DNA from: Haliclystus octoradiatus
Lineage: Eukaryota > Cnidaria > Staurozoa > Stauromedusae > Haliclystidae
DNA length: 64,000 nt
Assembly: GCA_916610825.1 (NCBI GenBank)
Contig: OU744446.1
Location: forward strand, 16,426,538-16,490,537
Direction: 5' to 3'
Positions 36,443-48,361 of this stretch are shown in pieces. Under the pieces are notes generated by a model. The model had not been told where the DNA came from. It was given only the letters and a program-made list of their open reading frames with translations, and did not search any database. A program made the position numbers and the translations under genes. The first letter of the stretch is position 1; each line of letters opens with the position of its first letter.

Positions 36443-38611
36443 CTGTAAAATAGAAAAATATCAATCAATTACAAAATGAAAATTCTATTTTATCATATTC
36501 TGACTTTGACTTGCTCCAAGTCTCACTTATTTTTGTGACGATTTTGATATGTTTGTAAGTGAGACTTGTGTCCTTTACACATTATATTGTTTTCCAAGAC
36601 AATAGAAACGCACCAAACCATGCGAGATCGAGTTAATGTAAAGTATTTTGAATTTGTTCATTGGGTCGTCTTCATTCCAAATTCGTTTTTGCAAACATGG
36701 CTTGCAATTTAAACACGATTTAAACGAATTAAATTTGGCTTCTTGATAAATCAGTTAAATCTTTAGAGCAGTCGAGAATATTATGACTAGAAAATATGTT
36801 GTTGTTCTTGCAACAAACTGATTCTGGCAAGTTGTTGCTCTTTAAAATGCTGCCAACTTTCTCAGTTTTGAATGATCGCTGTGGAGGAAAGTCATAGAGG
36901 TATTCCTGGGTGTTTTCGTAAGTTTGCTCAAAAATCAAGCAATTATTGAAAAAAAATTGTATAAACTCTTTGCAGGTAGATATTTTTATTCATAACTTGA
37001 CGCCATGTGAACCCCGATTATTTCATTTCTCGAAGATGTAAAAATTTATGAAAACAATAAGATCATACAAGCCAACGTTGGGCAGAACCCTGCCTATCAC
37101 TTGACAAGTCCCGCTTACCAACCATCAAAGTAATTGGGACTTGAAGCCAGTCAAATTCTGACTAAGTTTTGGATTAAAATGCAATAAGTTTTTGCCATTT
37201 TTTAAGCAAATATTTTCTAACCGTATATAAAAAAATCTAATCTGCATACCGATATTGATACGCAGCCTAATTGTATCTGCTTTATCTCGGTAGGATCGAG
37301 GAGCAAATTATTTGCCATTCAGATATACTTTTTCTATAGTGTTGCCACTGTGCATACCTTCAATGAGGAATTTATAAAGAAACCATCAAATACTAAAGTT
37401 TTGATTGAGCCTGAACTGCAAAATATCCTAACAACATCTTGGATGATCCCCCATACTTTATATATAGAGCCTAATTGAATCACCTGTTGCATATCCCAAG
37501 TGAAAATTAATTCTATTTCAATATTCCATTGTTCATCTAAGCAGCAATAGTCACCATCACAAATTAACATTCAATTGAAGCCAGAGGAATCTACGCTATT
37601 TCTTATACAAAAATTTTCTGCCCAGTGTTCGAAAGGCTTAGGGATTTTATCAGTAAAGACAATAGTTTCATTATTACTGAAAAGGGGATAACTCTTGAAA
37701 TATCATTTTCAGCTATTTCTACATATGAATGAAATTCAAATATTAATTGTAGAAAATTGTTAGAACTGTTGAATTAAGGCAATGAGTTTATGATGTTGCT
37801 AAAGCCTTAGGGGCCGAGTGGATTACAGTTTTTCCTGCATCACCAAGTGTTAAAGTTTATCAAAGTATCACCCTATGCGTATCGACCGTTCTTCTAGTAT
37901 TGCAACCAATGTTTCTCTGAAGATTTTTGTCAAGTACAAACATTTGCTAATATAGAGATATAGCATCATAGAAAGCATATTGAAAAATAGTATTTCAAAT
38001 TTGAAAAAAAATTTGCTCCATGCGACCTGCCTTGAATGACAAGTTTACGGCTCAGTCTTCCAAAATCTGGTGAGGCCATACATTACCATGTAGATATATA
38101 TATCAATGCAATTTATACACGTATATGGAAAAGTAATTTTTTTCTTTTGTTTCTGATATGCAATCCGAAAAATCAATACTTACAACATAATATTTCCATT
38201 TTCTATAATCGGAAGTGGCATTCCAGGTGTCCCTTCAAAATCATGAATTATGGCTGCTCTCTTGATAAGATCTAAATTTCAATTCATATATAATGCAATT
38301 TATTAGCAAGAGTCTTACCTCAATCTACCAATGCCGAGATCTTACGGGAAGTTAATCGGGCGATGATTGGTAAATAAAACTCTAAAACTTAAACACATGT
38401 GCCTTGATTTTCAATGTTTATTCTAGCATATTGTTAATGTTTATTTATATTGAAGGAGGAATCGGATTTTCAATAATTAACTTTATAAGCAATAATTCTA
38501 CTTTTTCTGAAGTTGAAAATGGCAGAAGTATAAAATATCGAAACGTAGTTCAAATATAGTAAAAAATAGATACTTTTGACATTAATATCATAATGGTAAT
38601 TTGCGATAAAA
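36443..38611. other. Probable intron or intergenic sequence, nothing firm
   Basis: No repeat or conserved domain recognised. A minus-strand frame at 36729-36938 (69 codons, three Cys) is mentioned only because it lies between the LamG and PAN exons on the same strand. Confidence 0.3.
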
Positions 38612-39576
38612 ACACGCAATGTAATTGAAAATTTTCGAAATAATCTTATTTCATCTTCAGGCAAATTGTAAAAGAGAGAGTTAAAAAGTTTACATGAGTA
38701 TATATAGGGAAACAATTATATATCTATTTATATTTATCGGAATATATTATACTTTTTAACAATAGGCAAACAATAACTACGGAAGAGATAATTCTAAACA
38801 AATGCTAATTACGGATATACGATACAAATACAATAAATTAATTATCACAAACAGAAATAAAATATTCTCAATCAAATTATCATCTGCAAAAATTTCCTTT
38901 AAAATATTCATGTCTTCCATGTATTTCATCTTGTTGTTGAAAAATAAATTGCCGACCTGAGTGGTCGACATAACATAATAGCGCCTGTCACGCAAGTTTA
39001 CAACGTTCAGATTTAGCGTAACTATGAGAATCCAGTCATATTCTTTTGGGCCATTTTGACATTGAGGTAATCGATGAGATATTTCTTTTAGTTTGTTGAC
39101 ACACCAATCCATTGCAATTTTACAAAACAAAACGAACATTAATAATAACAATGAGAAGATAGTCACAACCAAAAACAAATATTCCACGATCAATTTATCA
39201 GCGATAAAACATGCTTCAGGAGTACCATTAACTTCCATGTATTTCATCAGGTTGTTGTAAGAAAAGTTTTTAAACAACAAGATGAAATACATGGAAGATA
39301 GGAATATTTTAAAGGAACGTTTTGCCGCTGATAATTTGTGATAATTAATTTATTGTATTTGTATCGTATATCTGTAATTAGCATTTGTTTAGAATCATCT
39401 CTTCCGTAGTTATTGTTTGCTTTTGTTAAAAAGTATAAAATATTCCGATAAATTTAAATAGGTATATAATTGTTTCCCTATAAATTGTCATGTAAACTTT
39501 TTAACTCTCTCTTTTACAATTTGCCTGAAGATGAAATAAGATTATTTTTTTCGAAAATTTGCAATTACATTGTGTG
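38612..39576. repeat. Long inverted repeat, arms about 310-335 bp
   Basis: Left arm about 38612-38946 and right arm about 39268-39576 are reverse complements with few differences (for example GGAAGAGATAATTCTAAACA against TGTTTAGAATCATCTCTTCC). About 320 bp separates them. The left arm has an extra segment of about 40 bp. Inside the spacer, CTTCCATGTATTTCATC recurs, giving a second smaller palindrome at about 39232-39297. Confidence 0.85.
38777..39292 (-). CDS. 171-codon open frame with two similar hydrophobic halves, inside the inverted repeat
   Basis: Not a recognised family. Two halves repeat a pattern: MKYME-x(n)-IADKLIVEYLFLVVTIFSLL and MKYME-x(n)-FADDNLIENILFLFVI, each with one probable membrane segment. 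The frame spans the right arm edge, the spacer and part of the left arm, so the internal similarity may simply reflect the repeat at DNA level. Low GC makes long open frames likely by chance. Expression evidence would be needed before calling it a gene. Confidence 0.25.
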   Translation of the reverse strand: MYFILLFKNFSYNNLMKYMEVNGTPEACFIADKLIVEYLFLVVTIFSLLLLMFVLFCKIAMDWCVNKLKEISHRLPQCQNGPKEYDWILIVTLNLNVVNLRDRRYYVMSTTQVGNLFFNNKMKYMEDMNILKEIFADDNLIENILFLFVIINLLYLYRISVISICLELSLP

Positions 39577-40504
39577 ACGTAGTCACAAATTAAAATCAAG
39601 ATAGTAGTTCAAATCACGATTAAAAAAAATGCTGTTACCTATGCCCTTTGTATGTATATGACACTGTTGATGAATGGATTAAACAAAAATGATCTTGGAG
39701 ATTTAGTTGCTATTATCTATACTTACAAACGGATATAAGAGATGTTCGAGGACTTCCTTGCGATTCCTTAAAGATAGAATAATATAAAGTATATTCTTTA
39801 ATACGTCCTGTCTGATTCCTTAAATAAATATACATATATAATTTACACATTTAAATCTTAACAGCATGGATAAGAAAAATATGTAGATCCTATGCTCTTG
39901 TGCATTAACATGTCTAGATCGTTTCCTTATTATAAATATTTGATAATAGTTTAGAAGCCAAACAAGACCACCATATCTTTTTCTTCAAAGAGGATTTGAG
40001 AATAAAAATGAAAGTTGAATTGATGTTAATTAATTATAAGAAACAATACATTTATTATTCTCAATGTCTTCTGTAGTTGCGCAAGAGCCGCCAAATCAAA
40101 GTTTTATTTTCATTGACATAGCGAGTACAATACTAAAAAACAAATATGGAAGTATTGCGCCTCAAACTGTATCCAACATTTTTAATGTAGTGATAACAAT
40201 TTAATTGTTCAAGTTTTTATTTGTTATGCATTATCAATTCCATAATTATATAAAGATTCCGATAATAAAATAAGCTCCCATATAAATGATAAATAGCGAA
40301 TAATTAAATAAAATATAAAGGAATATTATCAAATCACGAAACAAAAAATACATTATGCGGAGGTTTGAACTGAAGAATACAGGACCAAAGTAAAAGTTAA
40401 TTATCAGAAAGTTCCTATAAAAGAATAATTCATATTCCAGTCGTATCCACTGAGGTGGGAAGGTCGCGCAAATGTGAACATTTTTCATGTATCGCCTGTA
40501 TAAG

Positions 40505-41180
40505 CATGGTATTCAAATCTTTTGTAGCCATTTTGAAATTTTTTATCTTTAATATTTTTGTTATGAAAAGGATGCAGAAATTTCTGGTATGATAATATAA
40601 GTCAATCCAGAAAGAAAACATATTAAAAATGGTACACCGGAACTAGTGCCAGGATCTTTTCGTCCAAATAAAATGACTCTTCTTAAAAACGTCGGGTGTA
40701 AAATTTCTTTGCATAAATCTTAATTATTTTTGCTGATAATTGTACCTTGACATATTTGCTTGGATTCTACCGCGTGCTTTTTTTATTTGAGACCATACAA
40801 AAAAGTTATTCAATTGTTTAGAAACTTCCTAAAACAGCTGGAACGTGACTGCGTTTTGAAACTTCAAAACACCACAACTTTTTTGTTTCTTCACCAATCA
40901 AAAAAAACACAGGGTGTAACCCAAGCAAATATGTCAAGGTACAATTATTAGCAAAAATAATTAAGATTTATGCAAAGCAATTTTACCCCCAACGTTTTTA
41001 AGAAGAGCCATTTTATTTGGATGAAAAGAGCCTAGCACTAGTTCCGATGTAACATTTTTAATGTTTTTTTCTTTCTGGATTGACTTATATTCGTATACCG
41101 AAGAATTCTGCATCATTTTCATACCAAAAATATTAAAGATCAAAAATTTAAAAATGGCTACAAAAGATTTGACTACCTTG
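40505..41180. repeat. Long inverted repeat, arms about 260 bp, spacer about 156 bp
   Basis: Left arm 40505-40763 and right arm 40920-41180 are reverse complements with scattered substitutions (CCTTGACATATTTGCTTGG against CCAAGCAAATATGTCAAGG). Read outward-in, the left arm (plus) and the right arm (minus) both keep an open frame ending LHKS and stop, with the shared peptide pattern PNKM-x-LLKNVG. This may be a foldback element or a decayed coding duplicate. Confidence 0.85.
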
Positions 41181-41586
41181 TTTCCTGTATACCGATATAT
41201 CCATATGGCGAGAATTTTATTTTATTAATTTTATTATCGTAAATAACTTTGGTAAGTTATGATCCATAAATTTCTTATTTCTAAATTCAAATTACTAAAG
41301 TTCATAAATAAATTCCTCGGTTTAGTTTCACCTCATTAATCAAACAGTATCATTTACAAAACTTCTAACTTCATGTTTTGTAGATTAGACTGTTGATCTG
41401 ATGGAATAAATTATAATGAAGAAGTTTGTCTCTGAATATGGTATCTGAAAATTGATGTCATTTTGAATTGTTGACAGAATTGCTCGTCAAGCGACAAAGG
41501 TAGACACATAGTTTAGAATAAATATTGTAATCATATTACTGCAATTTCTAGCAGTTATTTATCCTTATGATTAACCTTCTGCTTAC

Positions 41587-42800
41587 TGTCTTGATTTGCT
41601 GACTGGAACTATTTTATTATTACACTTTGTTTAGGTTTATATTTCGTGGAAATACTGGAACAACTGTTCAAGATGTTGACATTTAAAAACATACTCAGAT
41701 CGAACGATTTATTGAAAGGTAATGTAAACCGTAGGTTGTGGGGTACCCTAGGTTGTGGTGTTATTTAGTTGTATAGGCCTATTTTGCTATCTATCAACAA
41801 ATATTATGCCTCTTTTTCTTTTCCGTTTATAGTAGGTAGCGCCGCTGTTTTTACTTTCATATTATTTGAAGCATTCAGAATATTTATTCTTATTGTCTTG
41901 ATTTGCTGACTGAAGCTATTTTATTATTATTTTGTTGTAGGTTATTATTTCGTGGAAATACTGGTACAACTCTTGAAGATGTTGGCATTTAAAAACACAC
42001 TCGGAACGAACGATTTATTGAAAGGTAATAAGCCATAGGTTGGGGTGTTATTTAGTGGCCTACTTTGCCATCTAGCTTTAAATGTTACTACGCCCCTTTT
42101 TCTTTTCCGTTCAAAGAAGCTAGTGCCGCTGTTTTAGTTTCACATAATTGGAAACATTCAGAACTTTCTTATTGTCTTGATTTGCTGCCTGAAACTATTT
42201 TATTATTACTCTGTTTAGGTTTATAATTCGTGGAAATATACTGGAATAACACGATGTTGACACTTTTGAAACATACTCGGATTGAATGATATACTCACAG
42301 GTAATATTTACGATTGTAATATTATTTCAACGTTTTAAGCATGTTTGAAGCAACGATATAACATCTTTAGGTTAACGTTTCAATACAGATACAGTACTGA
42401 GTAGCCTACATATATACATTCAATGAAAGTTTTTCCATTGACTGACTGAGAGTATTTTTATGTCTTCTCCATTCATAGCGCCGCTGTTTTTTTTACTTTC
42501 ATATTACTCGAAATATTTCATGATTTTTAGGCTATCCTGTTCATCTTATGGGATAACGAAGACGTTGGCCTATAATTGTCTATGGTATCTGCAAATTTTC
42601 GAATAGAAAATTGATGTCAATATAGGCAAATGATATCGCTACAAACTCTCACGGTTTCCTTAGATATAGATATTTTCATTGTCTTGATTTTGCCGGCTGT
42701 AAACTATTTATTATTACTTCCTTTAGGCTTATATTTCGTGGAAATACGGGAATAACTCTTCAAGATGTTGATATTGGAAGACTATATTATTCGCTTCAGT
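41587..42800 (+). repeat. Exon-like tandem repeat, about 290-bp unit, 3-4 copies
   Basis: Starts near 41587, 41890, 42166 and 42670. Each copy has TTGTCTTGATTTGCTG, then a pyrimidine/AT stretch ending in TTTAG or GTAG, then TATTTCGTGGAAATACTGG and AACTCTTCAAGATGTTG. Copies 1-3 also share GCGCCGCTG or GTGCCGCTG spacers. In copy 4 the post-acceptor frame (FRGNTGITLQDVD, then GRLYYSLQSK) runs into a consensus donor GTGAG. The layout suggests tandem duplication of a small exon and its intron; the host gene is not identified. Confidence 0.6.
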
Positions 42801-44164
42801 CAAAGGTGAGAAGCCGTGCGATTGCGGTAGTGTTACATTATTAGTGTTTCTAATGATTAATAGTATTACCTCCTTCTCAGGTTATCGTTTCAATATTTAT
42901 TAAATAGCTAATCATAATTATCATTATTCCATCCATTAGAATCATCTTTTATGGTGCATGTGAAGAATTAGAAGCAAATCAAACTGTTTGACGTCTACAG
43001 CCGATATCGACATGATTCAAGCCAGAAAAAGATTTATAAATTCAAGAAACAGCACAGTCTTGGTACAAACCAAACAATACTACTGTACATGTTATAACAT
43101 TACCCTAGTTATATATAATGCCTATTTTTTATTTGAACATGTACTAAATCATTTTGATAAATATTTTCATATTATAAAATTTCATTTTTATTCAAATTAC
43201 TTTGTTGTTTTCATGATCTCGGTGCAGCGGGCGCATGCATATACATGATAGATATAGACCGCTGATGGGGTCACGTGACACGTGGCACTCATGGGCAGCC
43301 AAAATGGTAGACACATGCGCCCAAAGGTTACAGTTGTATGTTGTAACTTGACCGCAAAAGTCAAAATTCCAATACAATTTGGTATTTGAAGTGAACACAA
43401 AGTGTTTGGATTGATTTAAATCGCTGCATATATCTATTTCTCTTGCTTTTGAACATCTTTAATATGGTTTTAATGCTACGGAAACATTGATTATAATAAA
43501 AATTTGCATATTTTGATATTAATTGGTATCCGCTACGCTTGTTTTGCGATGGTACTGCTGGTTATGAGGCTTAATTTGTGGCTATCTTCATCAATCTTAG
43601 ACTTTATAACTATTGTCACTATGGGGTGTAAAATATTTGGATATTTGGTGAATTAAATTTGAATATTTTTCGTAGCATTATTGTAATTTGTTTGTTATTG
43701 TTTCAATATCAACTTTTCTACGCTCATTCTGCGTCCTGTGCTTTGCTGTAACCAGCAGTAAACATGAACCTTGTCCGGTAAATACAGCTTGGATGATTAA
43801 TACATGATAAATCTGAGCAAACTCTGAAATTTTGATGTCTTAAATATTGTTACAAAAGCAGCGATATTCCTACTTACAAAATTGGGATATTTCAGTGAAA
43901 ATTTGATAAAATAATTAAGCGGATTTGATTCGAAATTGAGTGATGCACAACAAACCTGTTAAATACAATCATATTTAGTTGATTTAAAAGTAGCTCGAAA
44001 TAATCCGGCTCATCTATTCTTTTATTTTCTAACAACAATATCGGGTCAAAACACTGCTTTTCCCGCCACTTCGGGAGCATGTGTCAGCCATTATGGATCC
44101 CCATAGGTGCTACGTTTTAAGCCCGCTTTCGAAGGTCTATATCTTCATCAAATAGTCTTCATCA
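42801..44164. other. No gene recognised; possible terminal inverted repeat pair
   Basis: Segment 43222-43265 (CAGCGGGCGCATG... TAGATATAGACCGCTGA) is approximately inverted at 44165-44215 (AGCAGTCTATATCTATTATG...GGGCGCATG...GCTGC). The roughly 900 bp between them codes for nothing recognisable. Confidence 0.4.
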
Positions 44165-44324
44165 GCAGTCTATATCTATTATGTCTATGGGCGCATGTCA
44201 CGCTGCGGCCAAGTTATGGCCGGGAGGCTCGAAAGTAAGACCATTAGGTCTTAATAATAAACAGAATACTGTTGAGGCTGGATTAGGGTTGGATCTGTGT
44301 CGGATGCGTCGTAGTTATGTCGGT

Positions 44325-44470
44325 ATCCAACGTTGTTCCACTGTCAGTTACCGTACGTTGTCCCAATGTGCAGATCCAACGTAGAGCTTTTGTTTCACCG
44401 ACGTTGGACCAACGTTCATTTCAACCTTAGACCAACGTTGTTCCAACGTTGGTGTGTCCAGTGGGGCATT
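44325..44470. repeat. CAACGTTG palindrome cluster
   Basis: At least five occurrences of CCAACGTTG-like words in about 140 bp, ending TTGGTGTGTCCAGTGGGG. It looks like a MITE-type tandem palindrome repeat. Confidence 0.6.
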
Positions 44471-44982
44471 TCAAGTAAGAGTTTAACTTAGAGAACTGAT
44501 GATACAACTTCCCCAGTCAAATTATTCTGTATTGGAAGTATGCGTTGAGTGAGAGGCAATCAATTGATGCTTTGAATCAGCTCCACTTTGACTGCGACAA
44601 TAAAGTACTGATTTTCAAAGTTTGAAAAAAATATTTTAGGCTAAAGGTCATCAGCTTTATTCAAATTGTTAAGGATCTTAAATACCACTACCATGTCATT
44701 AGATACCAGCCTATATTCTAACGATTGCAGAGAAAAATAATACGTAAGAGATTTATAATTTCCCTTACTCGTTGATTCCTAAACTTCTATGATTCGATGA
44801 GTACTTAATCAATTTAAGCTTTTAGATGTGTTGACTATGTACAAATAAAAAAAGTATGTATACACTTCATGGTTTGATTAGCATGTACAGTTTATACCTA
44901 CTCGTTGCAAGAGTATGTCAAACCCGCGCATAAAACCTTCTCAATTTTAAACCATGTAGTAATCTCTATACAGTATACATAC

Positions 44983-45321
44983 CTTGGTAAAGATTGGTTG
45001 ACTTGCATGCTTTTTCACCTCTCCAATCGATAGAATATGGCATTCCCCCGTTTCATTCATGACTATGGCAGAACAGGCTATACTTTCCTGACATTTTAAA
45101 TAGCATTCTCCGCTATTAATCAAATTCGTCATACTACCGCTGTAGCTGTAAGCAACAGCGTAATGTTTATTTGCATTAACAAACTTTCCTAGCAAGATGC
45201 AGTTGGCAGAAAAAAGCCAAAAAACAAATATACTCCATCGTGATACTGAATTTGATGATGTATAGCCTTCATCGACTAGGTTGATCAAAAATGGTTCCAT
45301 CTCCTGAGAATTGAAGAGCAT
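44983..45321 (-). CDS. First exon of a putative secreted or membrane protein with a PAN/apple-like domain
   Basis: 113 codons from ATG (45321) to a consensus donor AAG|GTATGT at 44983/44982. Residues about 29-45 (WSIFVFWLFSANCILLG) are a hydrophobic leader, either a late signal peptide or a type II anchor. Starting at the second Met (residue 8) shortens the N-terminus. The downstream cysteine pattern (SGECYLKCQESIACSAIV, then GECHILS) resembles PAN/apple modules, which mediate protein or sugar binding outside cells. A TATA-like CTATAAAG lies 35-42 bp upstream. The downstream exons are not firmly identified; the LamG-like exon at 35.9-36.4 kb on the same strand is a candidate. Confidence 0.5.
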
Positions 45322-45355
45322 ATGAAGATTGTAACTGACTGAGGAATTAGCGTGT

Positions 45356-45363
45356 CTTTATAG
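45356..45363 (-). promoter_or_regulatory. TATA-box-like element upstream of the PAN-like exon
   Basis: Minus-strand CTATAAAG, 35 bp upstream of the first ATG. If used at the normal distance, transcription would start almost at that ATG, favouring the second Met as the true start. Such words are common in AT-rich DNA. Confidence 0.25.
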
Positions 45364-45969
45364 TTCTACTTAAATGCTGTTTTAATTGTCCATAGCTGCC
45401 ATCACATATTTATCAGTGACATATGTGAATATAACAACAAACCTCAGCTCCATGACTTAATTTAAGCTGTCATACAGAACAATGTCCTTCTTTAAATATA
45501 TCTTCCTATTATGATTTGCGAAGTCCGCTTTGCAAACATTTTATCACCATTGCTATACTGCAACATCTTAACAAATATTTATTACTGAAGTCCGTATACT
45601 TATAGTTCAGCTACATCGAGATAAGTGAATTACCAGTGTCAGGATGTTAAAACAAATCTTTAAAGATGAATAATTGAATACAGGTCAGTTTTAATTTCAA
45701 TAGGAAGACTTGTTGCTATACTTGTAAGAAATCTGTTTCAAATGCTTTTGCTTCACTCAAATTGTTTCAAGGAGATAAATTATTGAATCGAACATTACTA
45801 AGATAAAAATGTTTTCGATTGCTTGCAAGCCATTATGGATTCGTAATTTGTCATAGACATTTTGAATAGTAATCTTAAGCATATGGAAGAGAGTTTCCTC
45901 GAACGTATATGTCCGGTAATAACTCTCCGAATTCTTCATATCAAAATATATGAAAGTTTTATCATATTT

Positions 45970-46117
45970 GCCTATATGTTATCTATGAAATCTGTCAAAA
46001 TTGATCTGCAATGTCACGACTGAGATTATTAAAGAGCATTTAAAATCATTCATGTGCAGTCAGCTGTTGCTCCCGATCTACAAATCTTTTCCCTTAGAAT
46101 GACGCAAATAACATTAT
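45970..46117 (+). mobile_element. SINE 3' fragment
   Basis: About 150 bp (CTATGAAATCTGTCAAAATT through CTTAGAATGACGCAAATAAC) nearly repeating 46570-46706. It is a truncated SINE or a local duplication of the copy downstream. Confidence 0.65.
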
Positions 46118-46362
46118 GATAATGTTATTGTATTTAAACTGCTGTTTTTTTTTCATTCTGCGCTCTTCGTATCGAAATGAACGTTTTAAATTTGCGATGT
46201 TTGCAAGGAATACCCTGCTCCTCATCGGCAAAACATTCTTTGTATGTGAACATTTCTATAAATAGATTCCTGGAACGGGAATGTTTTCTCTTGCCGGGGG
46301 AATTCCATTGCAATCCAGGCCTGTTATCGTTTTTTTGACAATTATAATACTACATAGTAAAA

Positions 46363-46710
46363 AGGAGGATGGCGGAGCAACCGGTCTTCATATCTAATCA
46401 GATCTGGTTGAGTCTTGTTCACATACTTCAAAGTTCAAACTCGGCATTGATGTTATCTGAACCCTCAAATGAGAAATGGGATCATATCCTGATAGCAGAT
46501 CGAATATTTCAGAGAGGATTGCATTATGAGTAGCTGTGGCGTATCGTAGTGCACTGTCACGAGAGGCCTATCTATGAAATCTGTCGAATTGATCTGCAAT
46601 GTCACGGCTGAGATTAGTAACGAGCATTTAATAGCATTCATGTGCGGTCACTTTTATATTGCTCCCGATCTACAATTTTTTCCCTTAGAATGACGCAAAT
46701 AACATTGACT
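46363..46710 (+). mobile_element. SINE copy, diverged head
   Basis: Starts GGATGGCGGAGCAACCGG, equivalent to the A-box region of the 32.37-kb copy. It continues through CTCAAATGAGAAATGG, AGAGGATTGCATTATGAGTAG and TTGATCTGCAATGTCACGG. The B box is mutated. Confidence 0.7.
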
Positions 46711-47439
46711 GAATTATCGTACTTTGAATGACGTAGTCAGCTTGAATGCGATGACGTAATCAATAAACTTTCGTGACGAAACTTTTTTCATAAGTAGGGA
46801 AGTACCTTAATTGTTGTGACATTCCAATCATTCAAAAAGCTAAAAGGACACTGAATGGATTACGATCAGATAACTATGTCAATTGGCATATACTGCAGAC
46901 AGTTGACATGATCTCGTGGTTGCTCTGGATTGGTATATTTGCAAAAACACTATGCTCTTCGCTTACAATTGACATATTTCGTAATGAAAGACATAGAAAA
47001 TGTCAAACTTGATTTGGAGATTCACCTGTAGCATATTCGTAATTATCCTCATTTTAGTTATGCCTCACATTCATGTAAGTCCAATATTTAATATTTAATG
47101 TTATAATTCTTGTTTTAGTTAGTTTTCTGACAGTCCTCTTGAGTAAGAAAAACAAATAACACGAACTATTCAGTCTCCTCATGTTGTTTATTATTACCGA
47201 ATTAGTATATATCCACAGCCCCACGATTGGTCCGTCGACATTTAACTAGTCATTAGATTTTATTATTTCATCGAATTATTCAATTCATTTATCTTAGTGC
47301 CGCTTATCTCACATCCATATTACACAATTTATTTGGCATTACATTATTTACACATCTCAAGGTATATTCAAAGACATCACATATTCAAATTTCAAGGTAT
47401 ATTAGTCTCTATCTCTACATTTAATCATTCTGAGTAATC
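46711..47439. other. Flank of the gypsy-type element
   Basis: No host gene seen. TTGGTCCGTCGAC at about 47228-47240 could be a primer-binding-site relic, but I could not pair an LTR with any sequence downstream. Confidence 0.3.
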
Positions 47440-48351
47440 ATGTTTCGCAACAATGATTCACCTTCAACTTCAGGCACTCAAAACCCACCCGGCACTCCCG
47501 GTGGATCTCATGAGACACAACGATCACTTTTACCTGACCGTTTGAATATATCTTCAATTATTATCAAACCACCACCATTTTACAAAAATAACCCTCAAGC
47601 TTGGTTTAATCAAATAGAGAGTCAATTTGCGATTTGTGGCATCAATTCAAGGGTCACAAAATACCACGATGTTGTTTCTGTCCTTCCTGGAGATATTTCT
47701 ACTCTTACTTTGAACTCTTCCGCTACAGCGGATACGTGCAATTATGAACTTTTGAAAGCAAACATCCTTTCATTGTTAGAAAAATCTGAACAAAGCCGCA
47801 TGAGCGAAATATTAGATACACAAGACCTTGGCGGAGACACACCAACAATATTTCTGAGACGATTAATCAGCCGTTTGTCACTTAATGTGACGTACCTGCC
47901 GCAGAAATAATTTTTAAGTCAAAACTATTACAATGTCTCCCAATAGAATTACTCGCCACGTTCAGCGTTTGCCAGGATGAGCCTGCTGTGAAGCTTGCAA
48001 AGATCGCTGACCACATGTTGGCCATTAATTTATTTGGCACTGCTGCAGCTGTACGCAGCACACCACCAACCACATAGAATAGTCATCAATACACAAATAC
48101 ACCTAATTATTCTACTACATATGAACCACGACAAAATTATCAAGCAGCCATACCCTCCTATCATAATGCTATTCCCCGTGGAGTACTACCGTTTTACGAA
48201 AATCAACAACCCAAAGTTGGTCGAGCACATTTATATTACCGATGTCTTGCTCACTCCGACATTGCCAATTTCCAAGTGATGCCTCTGTTCTACCTTCCTG
48301 CCAAAACTCCATCTCAATCTCGATCCGCTTCACCTGAACGCCAAGGAAACT
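47440..48351 (+). pseudogene. Gypsy-type gag remnant
   Basis: The first 156 codons are open (PPPFYKNNPQAWFNQIESQF is the typical gag opening). A frameshift near 47890 moves the rest of gag (LATFSVCQDE, LAINLFGTAAAVRST) to another frame, followed by a TAG and a proline/glutamine-rich tail to about 48351. It once encoded a shell protein. Confidence 0.75.
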
Positions 48352-48361
48352 AGATAATGTT

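Noticed and set aside
36729..36938. Cys-containing minus-strand frame between the LamG and PAN exons
   Set aside because: No acceptor/donor pair with phases matching either neighbour, and no domain.
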